From assembly GCA_946482545.1 (NCBI GenBank), contig CAMLRX010000023.1:1-45159 (forward strand): DNA of 45,159 nt, read 5' to 3'. A program made the translations under genes and the position numbers. This document shows, one piece after another, positions 1 to 7,926 of the stretch; within the stretch, counting starts at the first letter, position 1, and each line of letters opens with the position of its first letter. The stretch is from an uncultured Flavihumibacter sp. (GTDB lineage: Bacteria > Bacteroidota > Bacteroidia > Chitinophagales > Chitinophagaceae). The notes under the pieces were generated by a model. The model worked only from the letters and a program-made list of their open reading frames with translations. It did no database searches and was not told the origin of the DNA.

Positions 1-2
1 GG

Positions 3-110
3 GTGGGCGCCACGCTTACCTTCAATGGTAAAGTGGAAGGCAGCAACTGGGACCATAGCGGCCTGAGTTCTAAGGGAGAGCCCATCCACGAAATATGGAC
101 CAGACAATAA
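3..110 (+). CDS. C-terminal end of an unidentified protein (partial)
   Basis: An open frame enters from the left edge and stops with TAA at 108-110. About 35 residues are visible, rich in Gly, Thr and Ser and ending in EIWTRQ. A rho-independent terminator follows within 30 nt, which supports this being the true end of a gene. The fragment is too short to assign to a family; it could be the edge of a small beta-rich or SnoaL-like domain, but I cannot support that. Confidence 0.55.
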   Translation: MGATLTFNGKVEGSNWDHSGLSSKGEPIHEIWTRQ

Positions 111-135
111 CCCATACATTTTATCGCAATCGGAG

Positions 136-181
136 CCGGAAAAAATCAGGATTGATCACCCTGTTTTTTCCGGTTTTTTTT
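136..181 (+). terminator. Rho-independent terminator
   Basis: CCGGAAAAAATCAGG at 136-150 pairs with CCTGTTTTTTCCGG at 160-173, with one base bulged, and runs into a T tract at 173-181. It closes the truncated gene at the left edge and separates it from the S41 peptidase gene. Confidence 0.8.
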
Positions 182-205
182 CGACTTTAGCGCAAACCTT
201 TGCAC

Positions 206-2422
206 ATGAAACCTTTCCTTCTTCTTATCCTGCTGGCAAACTTCGCCTCTTCCCGCGCCCAAAGTGTAAATTATAAATTAAACGCGGGCTTTGAAGCAGG
301 TCCTGCCAATGGTGTACTCAAAGAATGGAACTGGTTCAATGCGCCCGGTTATGAAGGTGGTATTGACTCATCAGTAAGTTACTCCGGAAAAAACGCTTTC
401 TACATTAAAAGCGTAATGTCTCCCAACCCCACGCAATATGGTATAATGGGCATCAATGTTCCCGCAAGAAAAGGTCGGCAATTAACCATGGAAGGTTACC
501 TGAAGCTTGAAAATCTACAAAACGGCTCAGCGTGTTTCTACCTCGCCATTACGGACAAAAATGGGAGGATTCAGAAAACTGACCTCTTAGAAAACGGTGT
601 ATCCGGAACACAACCCTGGAAAAAATACAAAATATCTATTCCCTTAAGTGCCGATGCCCGCACGATCTATGTATCAACCGTAATGTCTGGGCAAGGAAAA
701 ATATGGATTGACGATATCAAGCTTTCCATAGATGGTAAACCTTTTGAGGACGCAGATAACGTATATCTTCAACCGGCGGAATCCGATACCTCTTTTTCAA
801 ACGGCTCACGCATTGATAAAATTGCTCCTTCAAAAGCAACCAACACCGCGCTTGTTTTGCTGGGCCAGGTGTGGGGTTTTGTGAAATATTATCATCCTGA
901 GGTTGCGGCCGGAAATTTTAATATGGATGCGGAACTTTTTCGTTTTATGCCCGCCTATCTCGCCGCTGATCAATCTGCTGAAAAGCAACGACTATTGTAT
1001 AACTGGGTAAAAAAGTTTGGCGAGGTAAAAACAAAAAGTGATTCGACCATCTACGCTAAGCCATTTCTCGAAACTGATATCTCCTGGCTAACGGAGCAAT
1101 CGCTGGGAAAAGAGTTTTATAAGTTGTTACGGGATATTTATCATGCCGAACGAAAGAACCAGCATTACTACATTGCTATGGCGCAGGGTGTGGGTAACCC
1201 CGTTATTAAAAACGAGAACCCGTATGCGAAGATGGATTTTTCAGATGCTGGTCTGCGCATGTTGGCGCTCTACCGTTATTGGAACCTGATACAATATTTC
1301 TTTCCTTACCGTAATCTGCTCGAGGAGAACTGGAACACAACACTGGAACGCTTTGTTCCGCGATTCGTTAATGCCACTTCTGAAAAAGAATACAAACTCG
1401 CGCTGCTTCAACTGATCGGAAGTATTCATGATACCCACGCGAATGTGTGGAGCAACGAACCTGTTCTGGCCGAATTCTTTGGCAAAAGATATGGACCACT
1501 CTCTGTGGTATTCGTGGAAGATAAACCCGTGGTTACCGGATACCTCAACGATTCTCTCGGAAATAAGACAGGCATATTACCCGGCGATGTGATCGAAAAA
1601 GTAAACGGCGTTCCCGCAACGGAATTGGTACAAAACCGGCTTCCTTATTTTCCCGCATCGAACCTTCCCACAAAAATGCGCGATATAGGACGTGATTTTC
1701 TTCGGTCAAATGATTCTACCTTGTCCGTTACGTTTAACAGGAGTGGTAAGTCTTTTGAAAAGATCATCCCAACGTATACACCGAGGGAGGTAAATGTATA
1801 CAAAAGATATACAGCGGCAGATACCTGCTTCGGTATGGCAACCCCTGATATTGCCTGGATATATCCGGGTAAAATAAGAAGCGCCTACCTGCCGGCTATT
1901 AAAAATGAATTGAATAAAACAAAGGGTTTAATCATCGACCTGCGCTGCTATCCTTCAGAATTTGTTGTGTTTACGCTTGGAGGTTTTCTGGTTCCGAAAT
2001 CCACGCCGTTTGTGAAATTTTCCTTTGGCGGTCTCCAGATGCCAGGTACTTTCTACCAGGGGCAACAACTCAATCTTGCACCTACCGGCTCGGATACTTA
2101 TAAAGGAAAAGTGGTGATACTCATTAATGAACTCACGCAAAGCCAGGCTGAATACACAACGATGGCATTCAGAATAGCACCGGGAGCATTAGTGGTAGGC
2201 AGCACAACCGCCGGCGCCGATGGTAATATTTCCAGTTTCCTTCTTCCGGGTAATGTAAGTACCATGTTCAGCGGTATCGGTGTTTATTATCCGGATGGCC
2301 GGGAAACGCAGCGGGTGGGTATTATCCCTGATGTTGAATGTAGGCCAACCATCGAAGGGATCAGGGCAGGCAGGGATGAGCTCATGGAAAAGGCAATAGA
2401 ATTGCTGAACAAAGAAAGATAA
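206..2422 (+). CDS. Secreted S41-family peptidase with N-terminal carbohydrate-binding-like region and PDZ-like segment
   Basis: A protein of about 738 residues with a signal peptide (MKPFLLLILL, ending near SSRAQS). Residues ~20-180 look like a beta-sandwich (CBM-like) region. A helical region follows that begins with a VWGFVKYYHP motif, typical of Bacteroidota S41 peptidases. Next come a PDZ-like stretch (GILPGDVIEKVNG) and the peptidase core. Ser646 in TQSQAE is the likely nucleophile, by analogy with tricorn/CtpA enzymes. The protein is probably periplasmic or surface-exposed and cleaves peptides. An in-frame TTG lies 6 nt upstream, but ATG at 206 begins the signal peptide cleanly. The sequence AACCTTTG just before the start resembles a -7 element. 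The M48 peptidase gene follows 30 nt downstream. The substrate is unknown. Confidence 0.85.
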   Translation: MKPFLLLILLANFASSRAQSVNYKLNAGFEAGPANGVLKEWNWFNAPGYEGGIDSSVSYSGKNAFYIKSVMSPNPTQYGIMGINVPARKGRQLTMEGYLKLENLQNGSACFYLAITDKNGRIQKTDLLENGVSGTQPWKKYKISIPLSADARTIYVSTVMSGQGKIWIDDIKLSIDGKPFEDADNVYLQPAESDTSFSNGSRIDKIAPSKATNTALVLLGQVWGFVKYYHPEVAAGNFNMDAELFRFMPAYLAADQSAEKQRLLYNWVKKFGEVKTKSDSTIYAKPFLETDISWLTEQSLGKEFYKLLRDIYHAERKNQHYYIAMAQGVGNPVIKNENPYAKMDFSDAGLRMLALYRYWNLIQYFFPYRNLLEENWNTTLERFVPRFVNATSEKEYKLALLQLIGSIHDTHANVWSNEPVLAEFFGKRYGPLSVVFVEDKPVVTGYLNDSLGNKTGILPGDVIEKVNGVPATELVQNRLPYFPASNLPTKMRDIGRDFLRSNDSTLSVTFNRSGKSFEKIIPTYTPREVNVYKRYTAADTCFGMATPDIAWIYPGKIRSAYLPAIKNELNKTKGLIIDLRCYPSEFVVFTLGGFLVPKSTPFVKFSFGGLQMPGTFYQGQQLNLAPTGSDTYKGKVVILINELTQSQAEYTTMAFRIAPGALVVGSTTAGADGNISSFLLPGNVSTMFSGIGVYYPDGRETQRVGIIPDVECRPTIEGIRAGRDELMEKAIELLNKER

Positions 2423-2452
2423 TTTATTATTTTAGTTGTTAAACCCCTTTCC

Positions 2453-4525
2453 ATGACCGCAACCGTATCCGCATCGTTCCAGCAACAGGCTACCAGGGCC
2501 GTTTCATCCATCGTTTTGTTCGTCCTGGTTTATCTTTTGATGTTTGTGGCTGTACTCGCCCTTTCCGTGCTTTGTGTTTATGGCGGTACGATGATTATTC
2601 TGGCAAAGCCTTCTTTTCTAACGCTGATGCTTGGTGGGGGTTTGGCAGGACTTGCTTTTTTCGTTTTCTATTTTATTATAAAATTTCTTTTTTCAAGAAA
2701 CAAAATAGACCGCTCGGCTCTTTTGGAGGTTTCTCCAACGGAAGAGCCAGCACTCTTCGCTTTCATCCGGGAAACTGCTGCCGAAACAGGAACGCCACTT
2801 CCAAAAAAAGTGTACCTCTCTTCCGATGTGAATGCCTGTGTGTTTTATGATTCCGGTTTCTGGAGTATGCTGCTACCCATTAAAAAGAACCTCCAGATAG
2901 GTGTGGGATTGGTAAATAGTGTTACTGTTTCCGAACTGAAAGCCATCATCGCCCATGAGTTTGGACATTTCAGCCAAAGAAGTATGAAGGTCGGAAGTTA
3001 TGTGTACCACGTGAATCATGTGATCTACAATATGCTCAACGACAATGAGACGTACAACAACATGATCGGCCGCTTTGCGAACATGAGCGGGTATTTTTCT
3101 TTTTTTGCCAGTATCGCCATAAAAATCGTGAATGGCATACAATGGGTGCTCCACAAAATGTACGGGTTTGTGAATCTGCGTTACATGGCGCTTTCAAGGG
3201 AGATGGAATTTCATGCCGATGAAGTGGCCGCTTACGCCGCCGGATCGAAACCACTGGTTACCTCTTTGCTTCGGCTTGATCTTTCAGCGCAGGCATTGAG
3301 CGAAACACTTGATTTCTACAGTCGGCGAATTCCGGAAAATATTACTGCCTTAAATGTGTACCCGCATCACCGCTTCGTGATGCAACGCATCGCCCAAACT
3401 TCAGGTATTCATTTGCAGCATGGTCTGCCAGATGTTACCATGGGCTTCCTGAGCAGGTTCAACAAATCAAAACTGGTGGTAAAAGACCAGTGGGCTTCAC
3501 ATCCGGAAACGGAAGAGCGGATCGGGAAACTGGAAATACTTGCGGTGGAAAAAGAGCAGCATAACGAAACAGCCTGGACTCTTTTTAAGCATCCTGCTGC
3601 GATTCAGGAAAAGATAAACGGAATACTTTTCTCCGAAGTAACTTATACGGCTGAACCCCTGCAACTTTCAGAAAATGAATTCGGTGCTGCTTATGCCGCT
3701 GATACTGAACGGTTCCGATATCCCCCGGTTTTTAATGGCTATTATGATAACCGGCCCCTGATGGCAGAAGACTTTGAACAGGTGCTGAAAGAACCTCCTG
3801 CTGATATGCAGGAAGAAATTGCCACTATTTTTTCTACTGAAATCGCAGAAGAAATAAGTGTACTGAATGCGCTGGAAAGCGATATCCGTTCATTGGAAAC
3901 AATTACCGCGGGCAATACCGGGATTAAAACGTTTGATTATAACGGTATCCGTTACACGGAGAAAGAGGCGGGTGTTGTTTTGGAAGAAGCGAAAAAACAG
4001 CATGAAACAGGGGAAGCCAAATTGAGGCAACATGATCTGCTGGCGCTGAAATTCCTTTACATGAATGCGGTCCGTTCCGGAGAAGAAACACAATGGAAAG
4101 AAAGGTACACCAGGTTTTTTGAGGATGAAGCGGAATTTAAAACAGCGGTGGAAGAACACAATAACTATCTCGCGGCAACTGAATTTATACGTGAAACAAA
4201 CACCTATGAATCCATAGAAATAAATATGGAAGGGCTAAAGCAAAAGGAGGCGCCATTGAAAGAAAAGATGAGGAAGGTTTTTGAAAGCGAAGAGCACCGG
4301 GTTTTAATGAGCGCGTATGAAAAAGCCGCGCTGGAAAAATACCTGGCCTGCGAATGGACCTATTTTATCCGTCCTGATTATTACGACGATGCACTGGGTG
4401 TTATGTTCGATGCATTGCAGTCCTATTACAACACACTTTTCAATTTTTACAGGATGAAAAGAAAATCACTCTTCGATTGGCAGGCCGCTGGTATTTTAAC
4501 ACCCGCCGAACCAAATTTTACCTAA
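2453..4525 (+). CDS. Membrane-anchored M48-family zinc metallopeptidase
   Basis: A 690-residue protein with two hydrophobic segments near the N-terminus (about residues 20-50 and 55-80), followed by the M48 catalytic domain. HEFGH at residues 168-172 supplies two zinc ligands and the catalytic Glu. Glu252 in MEFHADE is the expected third ligand. Further hydrophobic segments lie between these motifs, as in HtpX/Ste24-like enzymes. The long C-terminal half (about residues 330-690) is charged and helical and has no motif I recognise. It probably acts at the inner membrane on membrane or misfolded proteins. It may be co-transcribed with the S41 gene 30 nt upstream. Its stop lies only a few nt before the TPP riboswitch of the next operon. 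Confidence 0.88.
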   Translation: MTATVSASFQQQATRAVSSIVLFVLVYLLMFVAVLALSVLCVYGGTMIILAKPSFLTLMLGGGLAGLAFFVFYFIIKFLFSRNKIDRSALLEVSPTEEPALFAFIRETAAETGTPLPKKVYLSSDVNACVFYDSGFWSMLLPIKKNLQIGVGLVNSVTVSELKAIIAHEFGHFSQRSMKVGSYVYHVNHVIYNMLNDNETYNNMIGRFANMSGYFSFFASIAIKIVNGIQWVLHKMYGFVNLRYMALSREMEFHADEVAAYAAGSKPLVTSLLRLDLSAQALSETLDFYSRRIPENITALNVYPHHRFVMQRIAQTSGIHLQHGLPDVTMGFLSRFNKSKLVVKDQWASHPETEERIGKLEILAVEKEQHNETAWTLFKHPAAIQEKINGILFSEVTYTAEPLQLSENEFGAAYAADTERFRYPPVFNGYYDNRPLMAEDFEQVLKEPPADMQEEIATIFSTEIAEEISVLNALESDIRSLETITAGNTGIKTFDYNGIRYTEKEAGVVLEEAKKQHETGEAKLRQHDLLALKFLYMNAVRSGEETQWKERYTRFFEDEAEFKTAVEEHNNYLAATEFIRETNTYESIEINMEGLKQKEAPLKEKMRKVFESEEHRVLMSAYEKAALEKYLACEWTYFIRPDYYDDALGVMFDALQSYYNTLFNFYRMKRKSLFDWQAAGILTPAEPNFT

Positions 4526-4538
4526 CTTCACGTTTCAC

Positions 4539-4621
4539 AAATGCACGGGGTGCTTTCCCGAAAGGAAGGCTGAGATCATACCCGGAACCTGATCTGGATA
4601 ATACCAGCGGAGGAATTGCAA
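4539..4621 (+). promoter_or_regulatory. TPP riboswitch (THI element)
   Basis: The conserved core is present in order: CGGGGTG, then GGCTGAGA, then ACCCG, then GAACCTGATCTGGATAATA and CCAGCGGAGGAA. These are hallmark segments of the thiamine pyrophosphate aptamer. The short sequence TGCA at both ends can close the P1 helix. A terminator hairpin lies 28 nt downstream, before the first start codon, so TPP binding should cause premature termination and switch off the four genes downstream. The promoter must lie within or just after the end of the M48 gene; I see only a weak TAACTTCA there. Confidence 0.95.
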
Positions 4622-4648
4622 AAATGGTGTTGCACATCATTCGGGCGT

Positions 4649-4694
4649 AAGCTCCTGTTCCCATGGTTTTCCGGGCAGGAGCTTTTGATTTTTT
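4649..4694 (+). terminator. Riboswitch-controlled terminator (expression platform)
   Basis: AAGCTCCTG at 4649-4657 pairs with CAGGAGCTT at 4676-4684, followed by TTTTGATTTTTT. It sits between the TPP aptamer and the first gene, as expected for transcriptional control in the leader. An ATG inside the loop (4663) is in frame with the downstream gene but lies in the hairpin and is unlikely to be the start. Confidence 0.85.
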
Positions 4695-4713
4695 AATACG
4701 CAACACCATCAAA

Positions 4714-5424
4714 ATGAAACTGGACCTGTACACCCGTGGCCTGCAGCACTGGCAGGGAAGACCCGAATGGTTCTTTAACCGCGAACACACCGATACATAC
4801 GAACAATGGTATGAAGGGCGCTACAAAAGAGCGGAGATCTGGCAGAAAAAAGTGATCGGCGGCCTTATCTCCAAAGATGCGCGCGTGAAAACCCTGCTGG
4901 AATTCGGCTGCGGAACAACCCGCTTCACCCGCTGGTGGAAGAACATTGGTATTGAAGCAATGGGCGCCGATATTTCACCGCTCATGCTGGGCCAGGGCGT
5001 ACACCTCTTTGATGGAGACCTGGTGCTGGCGGACTCACACCACATGCCTTTTAAAAACCAGACCTTTGACGCGCTCGCTTTCATTACCACTTTTGAATAT
5101 TACCTCGATCCTGTTCAGGTGATCCGCGAATCCGCACGTGTAGCGAAGTATGGTATCGTATTCGGTATGATGAACAGGAACTCCACCAAAGTGGTGCGCA
5201 GGCGCATTCAGCAGGCTTTCGGTAAAAATCCTTTTTACGTTACCGCAACATTTTATACGCCCGATATGCTGATTGCGAAGATCCACGAAGCGCTTGAAGG
5301 AAGGGATTATAGTATTGAATGGACCTGTACCGGCCTTCCCAAATGGTTTCCCGTGCAGCAATGGAGCGTTCCGGTAGGCGATTTCTTCGGACTCCACGTG
5401 AAATTCAATGATGTTCAACCTTAA
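4714..5424 (+). CDS. Class I SAM-dependent methyltransferase under TPP riboswitch control
   Basis: A 236-residue protein. Motif I is EFGCG at residues 63-67, followed by an acidic-loop DIS motif in the second strand and a DALAFITTFEYY stretch in the motif IV region. The fold is that of Methyltransf_11/25 enzymes acting on small molecules or proteins. I chose the ATG at 4714 because the earlier in-frame ATG (4663) is within the terminator hairpin. It is the first gene after the TPP riboswitch, and a PurM-like gene starts 3 nt after its stop. A Trm112-like zinc ribbon, a family that often activates methyltransferases, is encoded as the fourth gene. The substrate is unknown; the context suggests a thiamine precursor, analogue or breakdown product. 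Confidence 0.85.
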   Translation: MKLDLYTRGLQHWQGRPEWFFNREHTDTYEQWYEGRYKRAEIWQKKVIGGLISKDARVKTLLEFGCGTTRFTRWWKNIGIEAMGADISPLMLGQGVHLFDGDLVLADSHHMPFKNQTFDALAFITTFEYYLDPVQVIRESARVAKYGIVFGMMNRNSTKVVRRRIQQAFGKNPFYVTATFYTPDMLIAKIHEALEGRDYSIEWTCTGLPKWFPVQQWSVPVGDFFGLHVKFNDVQP

Positions 5425-5427
5425 CCC

Positions 5428-6492
5428 ATGAGCACTTTCGATACTTCAGGAAAATTCCAGCAGGCGTTCTTCGATGAACACCTCTCTCCTTACTTCGGAC
5501 TGCATCGTCCCGAAGTGAGTGTGGGCCCCGCCTTCGGCGTGGATGTGGCCATCGTTGACCTGCCGGGAAACAAAGGACTCGCTATTACCAGTGATCCGCT
5601 TTCGCTGATACCTTCCCTCGGTTACCGTGAATCTGCCTGGCTTTCCGTTCAACTCCTGGTGAACGATATGGCCACAACTGGTTTTGCGCCCATGTACGCG
5701 CAATTCGTCCTCAACCTGCCGCAGTCGCTGGATGAGAAAGGCTTTAAAGAATACTGGAACTGGATCAATCATTATTGCATTCAAACCGGCGTGGCCATTA
5801 CGGGTGGCCATACCTGTAAGATAGAAGGAATGCAATCCACCATTGCCGGAGGCGGAACAATGTTCCTCACTGCGCCCAGAGATGCGCTATTGACCAGTCA
5901 GGGTGCTGCACCGGGAGATGTGCTCGTGCTGCTGGGGGAACCCGCCTGTTCTTCTACCGCAATACTTTCGTTGAGTTTCCCAAAAATCGTTGCAGAAAAA
6001 CTGGGAAAGGAAGTGCAACAAAAAGCCGCAGACCTTTTCACCAAAACTTCCGTACTCGCTCCGGCATTGTGTGCCGCGTCATTCAACACGAAATATCCTG
6101 GCGCCTTAAAAGCCATGCACGATGTTACGGAAGGCGGCGTGTATGGTGCCGTTTTTGAAATGGCCTCCGCCTCGGGAACAGGTGTGCGTGTTGATGCGGA
6201 AAAAATGCCTGAAGCGTCTGTTCAGCTGGAGGTTTGCTCTTTTTTCAATATTGATCCGTGTATCAGTATAGGCGCCGGGGCAATGATACTGGCTACCGGC
6301 CAACAATATGCGGAAATGCTGGTGCAGTATATGAAGGAGGAAGGGTTCAGCGCCACCATTATTGGGAATTTCCTCAACGGGCAGGAAGGAAAATGGCTGG
6401 AAACAAAGCAGGGAAAAATACCGGTTCCCTATCCGGAAAAAGACCCGTACTGGAACGCTTTTTTCACCGCGCTTGAAAATGGATGGAGTTAA
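5428..6492 (+). CDS. PurM/HypE-superfamily protein (AIR synthase-related)
   Basis: A 354-residue protein of the AIR-synthase-related superfamily, which includes PurM, ThiL, SelD and HypE. The N-terminal domain carries an FGVDVAIV segment at the position of the metal/ATP-binding GxDAAV motif, an ITSDPLS segment, VNDMATTG, and GGHTCKIEG in place of the usual SGGHT/TGDT. The C-terminal domain begins near PGDVLVLLG and carries MHDVTEGGVYGA. It lacks the C-terminal cysteine tail of HypE. Because ThiL (thiamine-monophosphate kinase) belongs to this superfamily and the operon is TPP-regulated, an ATP-dependent step in thiamine-related metabolism is a reasonable inference, but the sequence looks closer to HypE than to canonical ThiL. 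It is tightly coupled to its neighbours (3 nt upstream, 11 nt downstream). Confidence 0.82.
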   Translation: MSTFDTSGKFQQAFFDEHLSPYFGLHRPEVSVGPAFGVDVAIVDLPGNKGLAITSDPLSLIPSLGYRESAWLSVQLLVNDMATTGFAPMYAQFVLNLPQSLDEKGFKEYWNWINHYCIQTGVAITGGHTCKIEGMQSTIAGGGTMFLTAPRDALLTSQGAAPGDVLVLLGEPACSSTAILSLSFPKIVAEKLGKEVQQKAADLFTKTSVLAPALCAASFNTKYPGALKAMHDVTEGGVYGAVFEMASASGTGVRVDAEKMPEASVQLEVCSFFNIDPCISIGAGAMILATGQQYAEMLVQYMKEEGFSATIIGNFLNGQEGKWLETKQGKIPVPYPEKDPYWNAFFTALENGWS

Positions 6493-6503
6493 ACAATAAT
6501 GCA

Positions 6504-7142
6504 ATGAAACAAGGGATAAAGAATGGAATTTACCTGGTAGTGGACCCGTCCATGCCTTTAATGGAATTATTGCCATTGTTGGAAACCGTTTTCGAAGCAG
6601 GCGTTTCCACCATACAGGTCTGGGATCATTTTCCACCGGATTGTGATCCCGTAGTATATACACAAACCATCATGGGTATTGCCGGAAAATTCCATGTGCC
6701 CGTAATCATCAACCAGAACACAGCGCTATTCCTTCAAACGGGTGCGGATGGTATTCATTTCGATCAGGCTCCTGATGATTTAGATGCACTGCGTGAAAAA
6801 GCAATGCGCCCCTTCATCACCGGCATCACCTGTGGCAACGATATTAGTCGTGTACAATGGGCTTCCGCGAACAACATGGATTATATTTCTTTCTGCTCCA
6901 TGTTTCCATCTCTTTCCGCAGGACCATGCGAAATTGTAAATCCGGCAAACATCTTAAAAGCCAGGGAAATTTTCAGTGGAAAAATTTTTCTTTCGGGAGG
7001 GATCACGCCTGCTAACATTGCACTGCTCGCTCCGCTGAAAATGAATGGCATTGCAGTGATCTCTGGCATATTGAGCGCACCTGATCCCGAACGGGCCACA
7101 CGCACTTACCTCAATTTACTTGAACAACATTCAGTAGTTTAA
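6504..7142 (+). CDS. ThiE-like TIM-barrel protein with substituted active-site residues
   Basis: A 212-residue protein that follows the thiamine phosphate synthase fold along its length: LVVDPS at strand 1, STIQVWDHF at strand 2, VPVIINQN, ADGIHFDQ, DYISFCSMFPS, IFLSGGITPANI and IAVISGI. Compared with Bacillus ThiE (remembered numbering), the pyrophosphate ligands Arg59 and Lys61 correspond to Trp40 and His42. The magnesium ligands Asp93 and Asp112 correspond to Gln71 and Pro90. Lys159 corresponds to an Ala. It is therefore a divergent paralogue, probably not a standard thiamine phosphate synthase. It is the third gene of the riboswitch operon. A start at 6483, overlapping the previous gene, is also possible. 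Confidence 0.8.
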   Translation: MKQGIKNGIYLVVDPSMPLMELLPLLETVFEAGVSTIQVWDHFPPDCDPVVYTQTIMGIAGKFHVPVIINQNTALFLQTGADGIHFDQAPDDLDALREKAMRPFITGITCGNDISRVQWASANNMDYISFCSMFPSLSAGPCEIVNPANILKAREIFSGKIFLSGGITPANIALLAPLKMNGIAVISGILSAPDPERATRTYLNLLEQHSVV

Positions 7143-7159
7143 CAACAACAACAAAAAGT

Positions 7160-7414
7160 ATGAGCCCATCAACCATAGCAAAGCTTTGCTGCCCAATGGA
7201 TAAAAATGACCTTGAACTCAGGATTGTGTCACGTGATACAAACGGAGATATTGTGGAAGGACTGCTCACATGCCCTTCGTGTCAACGTTATTACCCCATT
7301 GTATATGGCGTACCGATTATGCAGCCGGATGAATACCGGGAGCAGCATCTGGAAAAACCCATACTGGAACGTTGGGGTGTACAAGCAAAGCTCCCTAGCG
7401 CCACAAACCAATGA
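7160..7414 (+). CDS. Trm112-like small zinc-ribbon protein
   Basis: An 84-residue protein with Cys10-Cys11-Pro near the N-terminus and CPSC at residues 38-41, followed by YPIVYGVPIMQPDE. This matches the Trm112/UPF0434 pattern of a small zinc ribbon ending in a YPI-x-GIP motif. Trm112 proteins act as activating partners of class I methyltransferases. A methyltransferase is the first gene of the same operon, so the two may form a heterodimer; this is inference. It is 17 nt downstream of the ThiE-like gene and overlaps the convergent DUF1761 gene by 20 bp. Confidence 0.82.
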   Translation: MSPSTIAKLCCPMDKNDLELRIVSRDTNGDIVEGLLTCPSCQRYYPIVYGVPIMQPDEYREQHLEKPILERWGVQAKLPSATNQ

Positions 7415-7829
7415 TAGCGCCCATTAAAGTAAGCGCGGCCAACAGGTAACCACCATTGATGAAGATGAGCCGACCCGGTCTGTGCTCAAAGAGAAACACG
7501 ATGGCGAGTCCGCAAAAGGCCCATATACCAGCGAGAAATCCTGCGGTGGCGCCCCAGGCAATATCGGTTTTTTGTGTACACTCCGTTGGGCATGTAGCGG
7601 GGCCATCGGCCAGGAACATACCCAGGTTGGCCGCCATGATAAGCGACAGCACAAAGGACCAGCCGTAAATGCGGGCAGCATTCCCCTTTTTTACATCTTC
7701 CTCGGTCATCTTATTGGCGCGCATCCAGGCGTTACCAAACAAAGCAGGAGAATACCAGACGCCGCCTAACACGAAGGCGGAAATACCGGCCACCAGAATG
7801 GCCAGCCAGTTGATGGTTGTCGTATCCAT
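7395..7829 (-). CDS. DUF1761 family membrane protein
   Basis: A 144-residue protein with four hydrophobic helices. The N-terminal helix carries GGVWYSPALFGNAWM, the hallmark of the DUF1761 family. The function of the family is unknown. I chose the ATG at 7829 because the residues before it in the longer frame are not conserved-looking and the first helix starts directly after MDTTTINW. Its 3' end overlaps the Trm112-like gene from the other strand. It is divergently placed from the histidine kinase gene with about 100 bp between the starts. Confidence 0.82.
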   Translation of the reverse strand: MDTTTINWLAILVAGISAFVLGGVWYSPALFGNAWMRANKMTEEDVKKGNAARIYGWSFVLSLIMAANLGMFLADGPATCPTECTQKTDIAWGATAGFLAGIWAFCGLAIVFLFEHRPGRLIFINGGYLLAALTLMGAIIGLWR

Positions 7830-7926
7830 GTAGAAGGTTTTAGGTGAAAAAACGGTTGTTGAAGTAAAACTAAAACGCAAACTTTACAGTCAGAAACCAA
7901 AACCGACGAGGGTGGAAAACAGCGGG

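Noticed and set aside
4663..4713. Upstream start for the riboswitch-controlled methyltransferase
   Set aside because: This ATG lies in the loop of the terminator hairpin, so the start at 4714 is more sensible.
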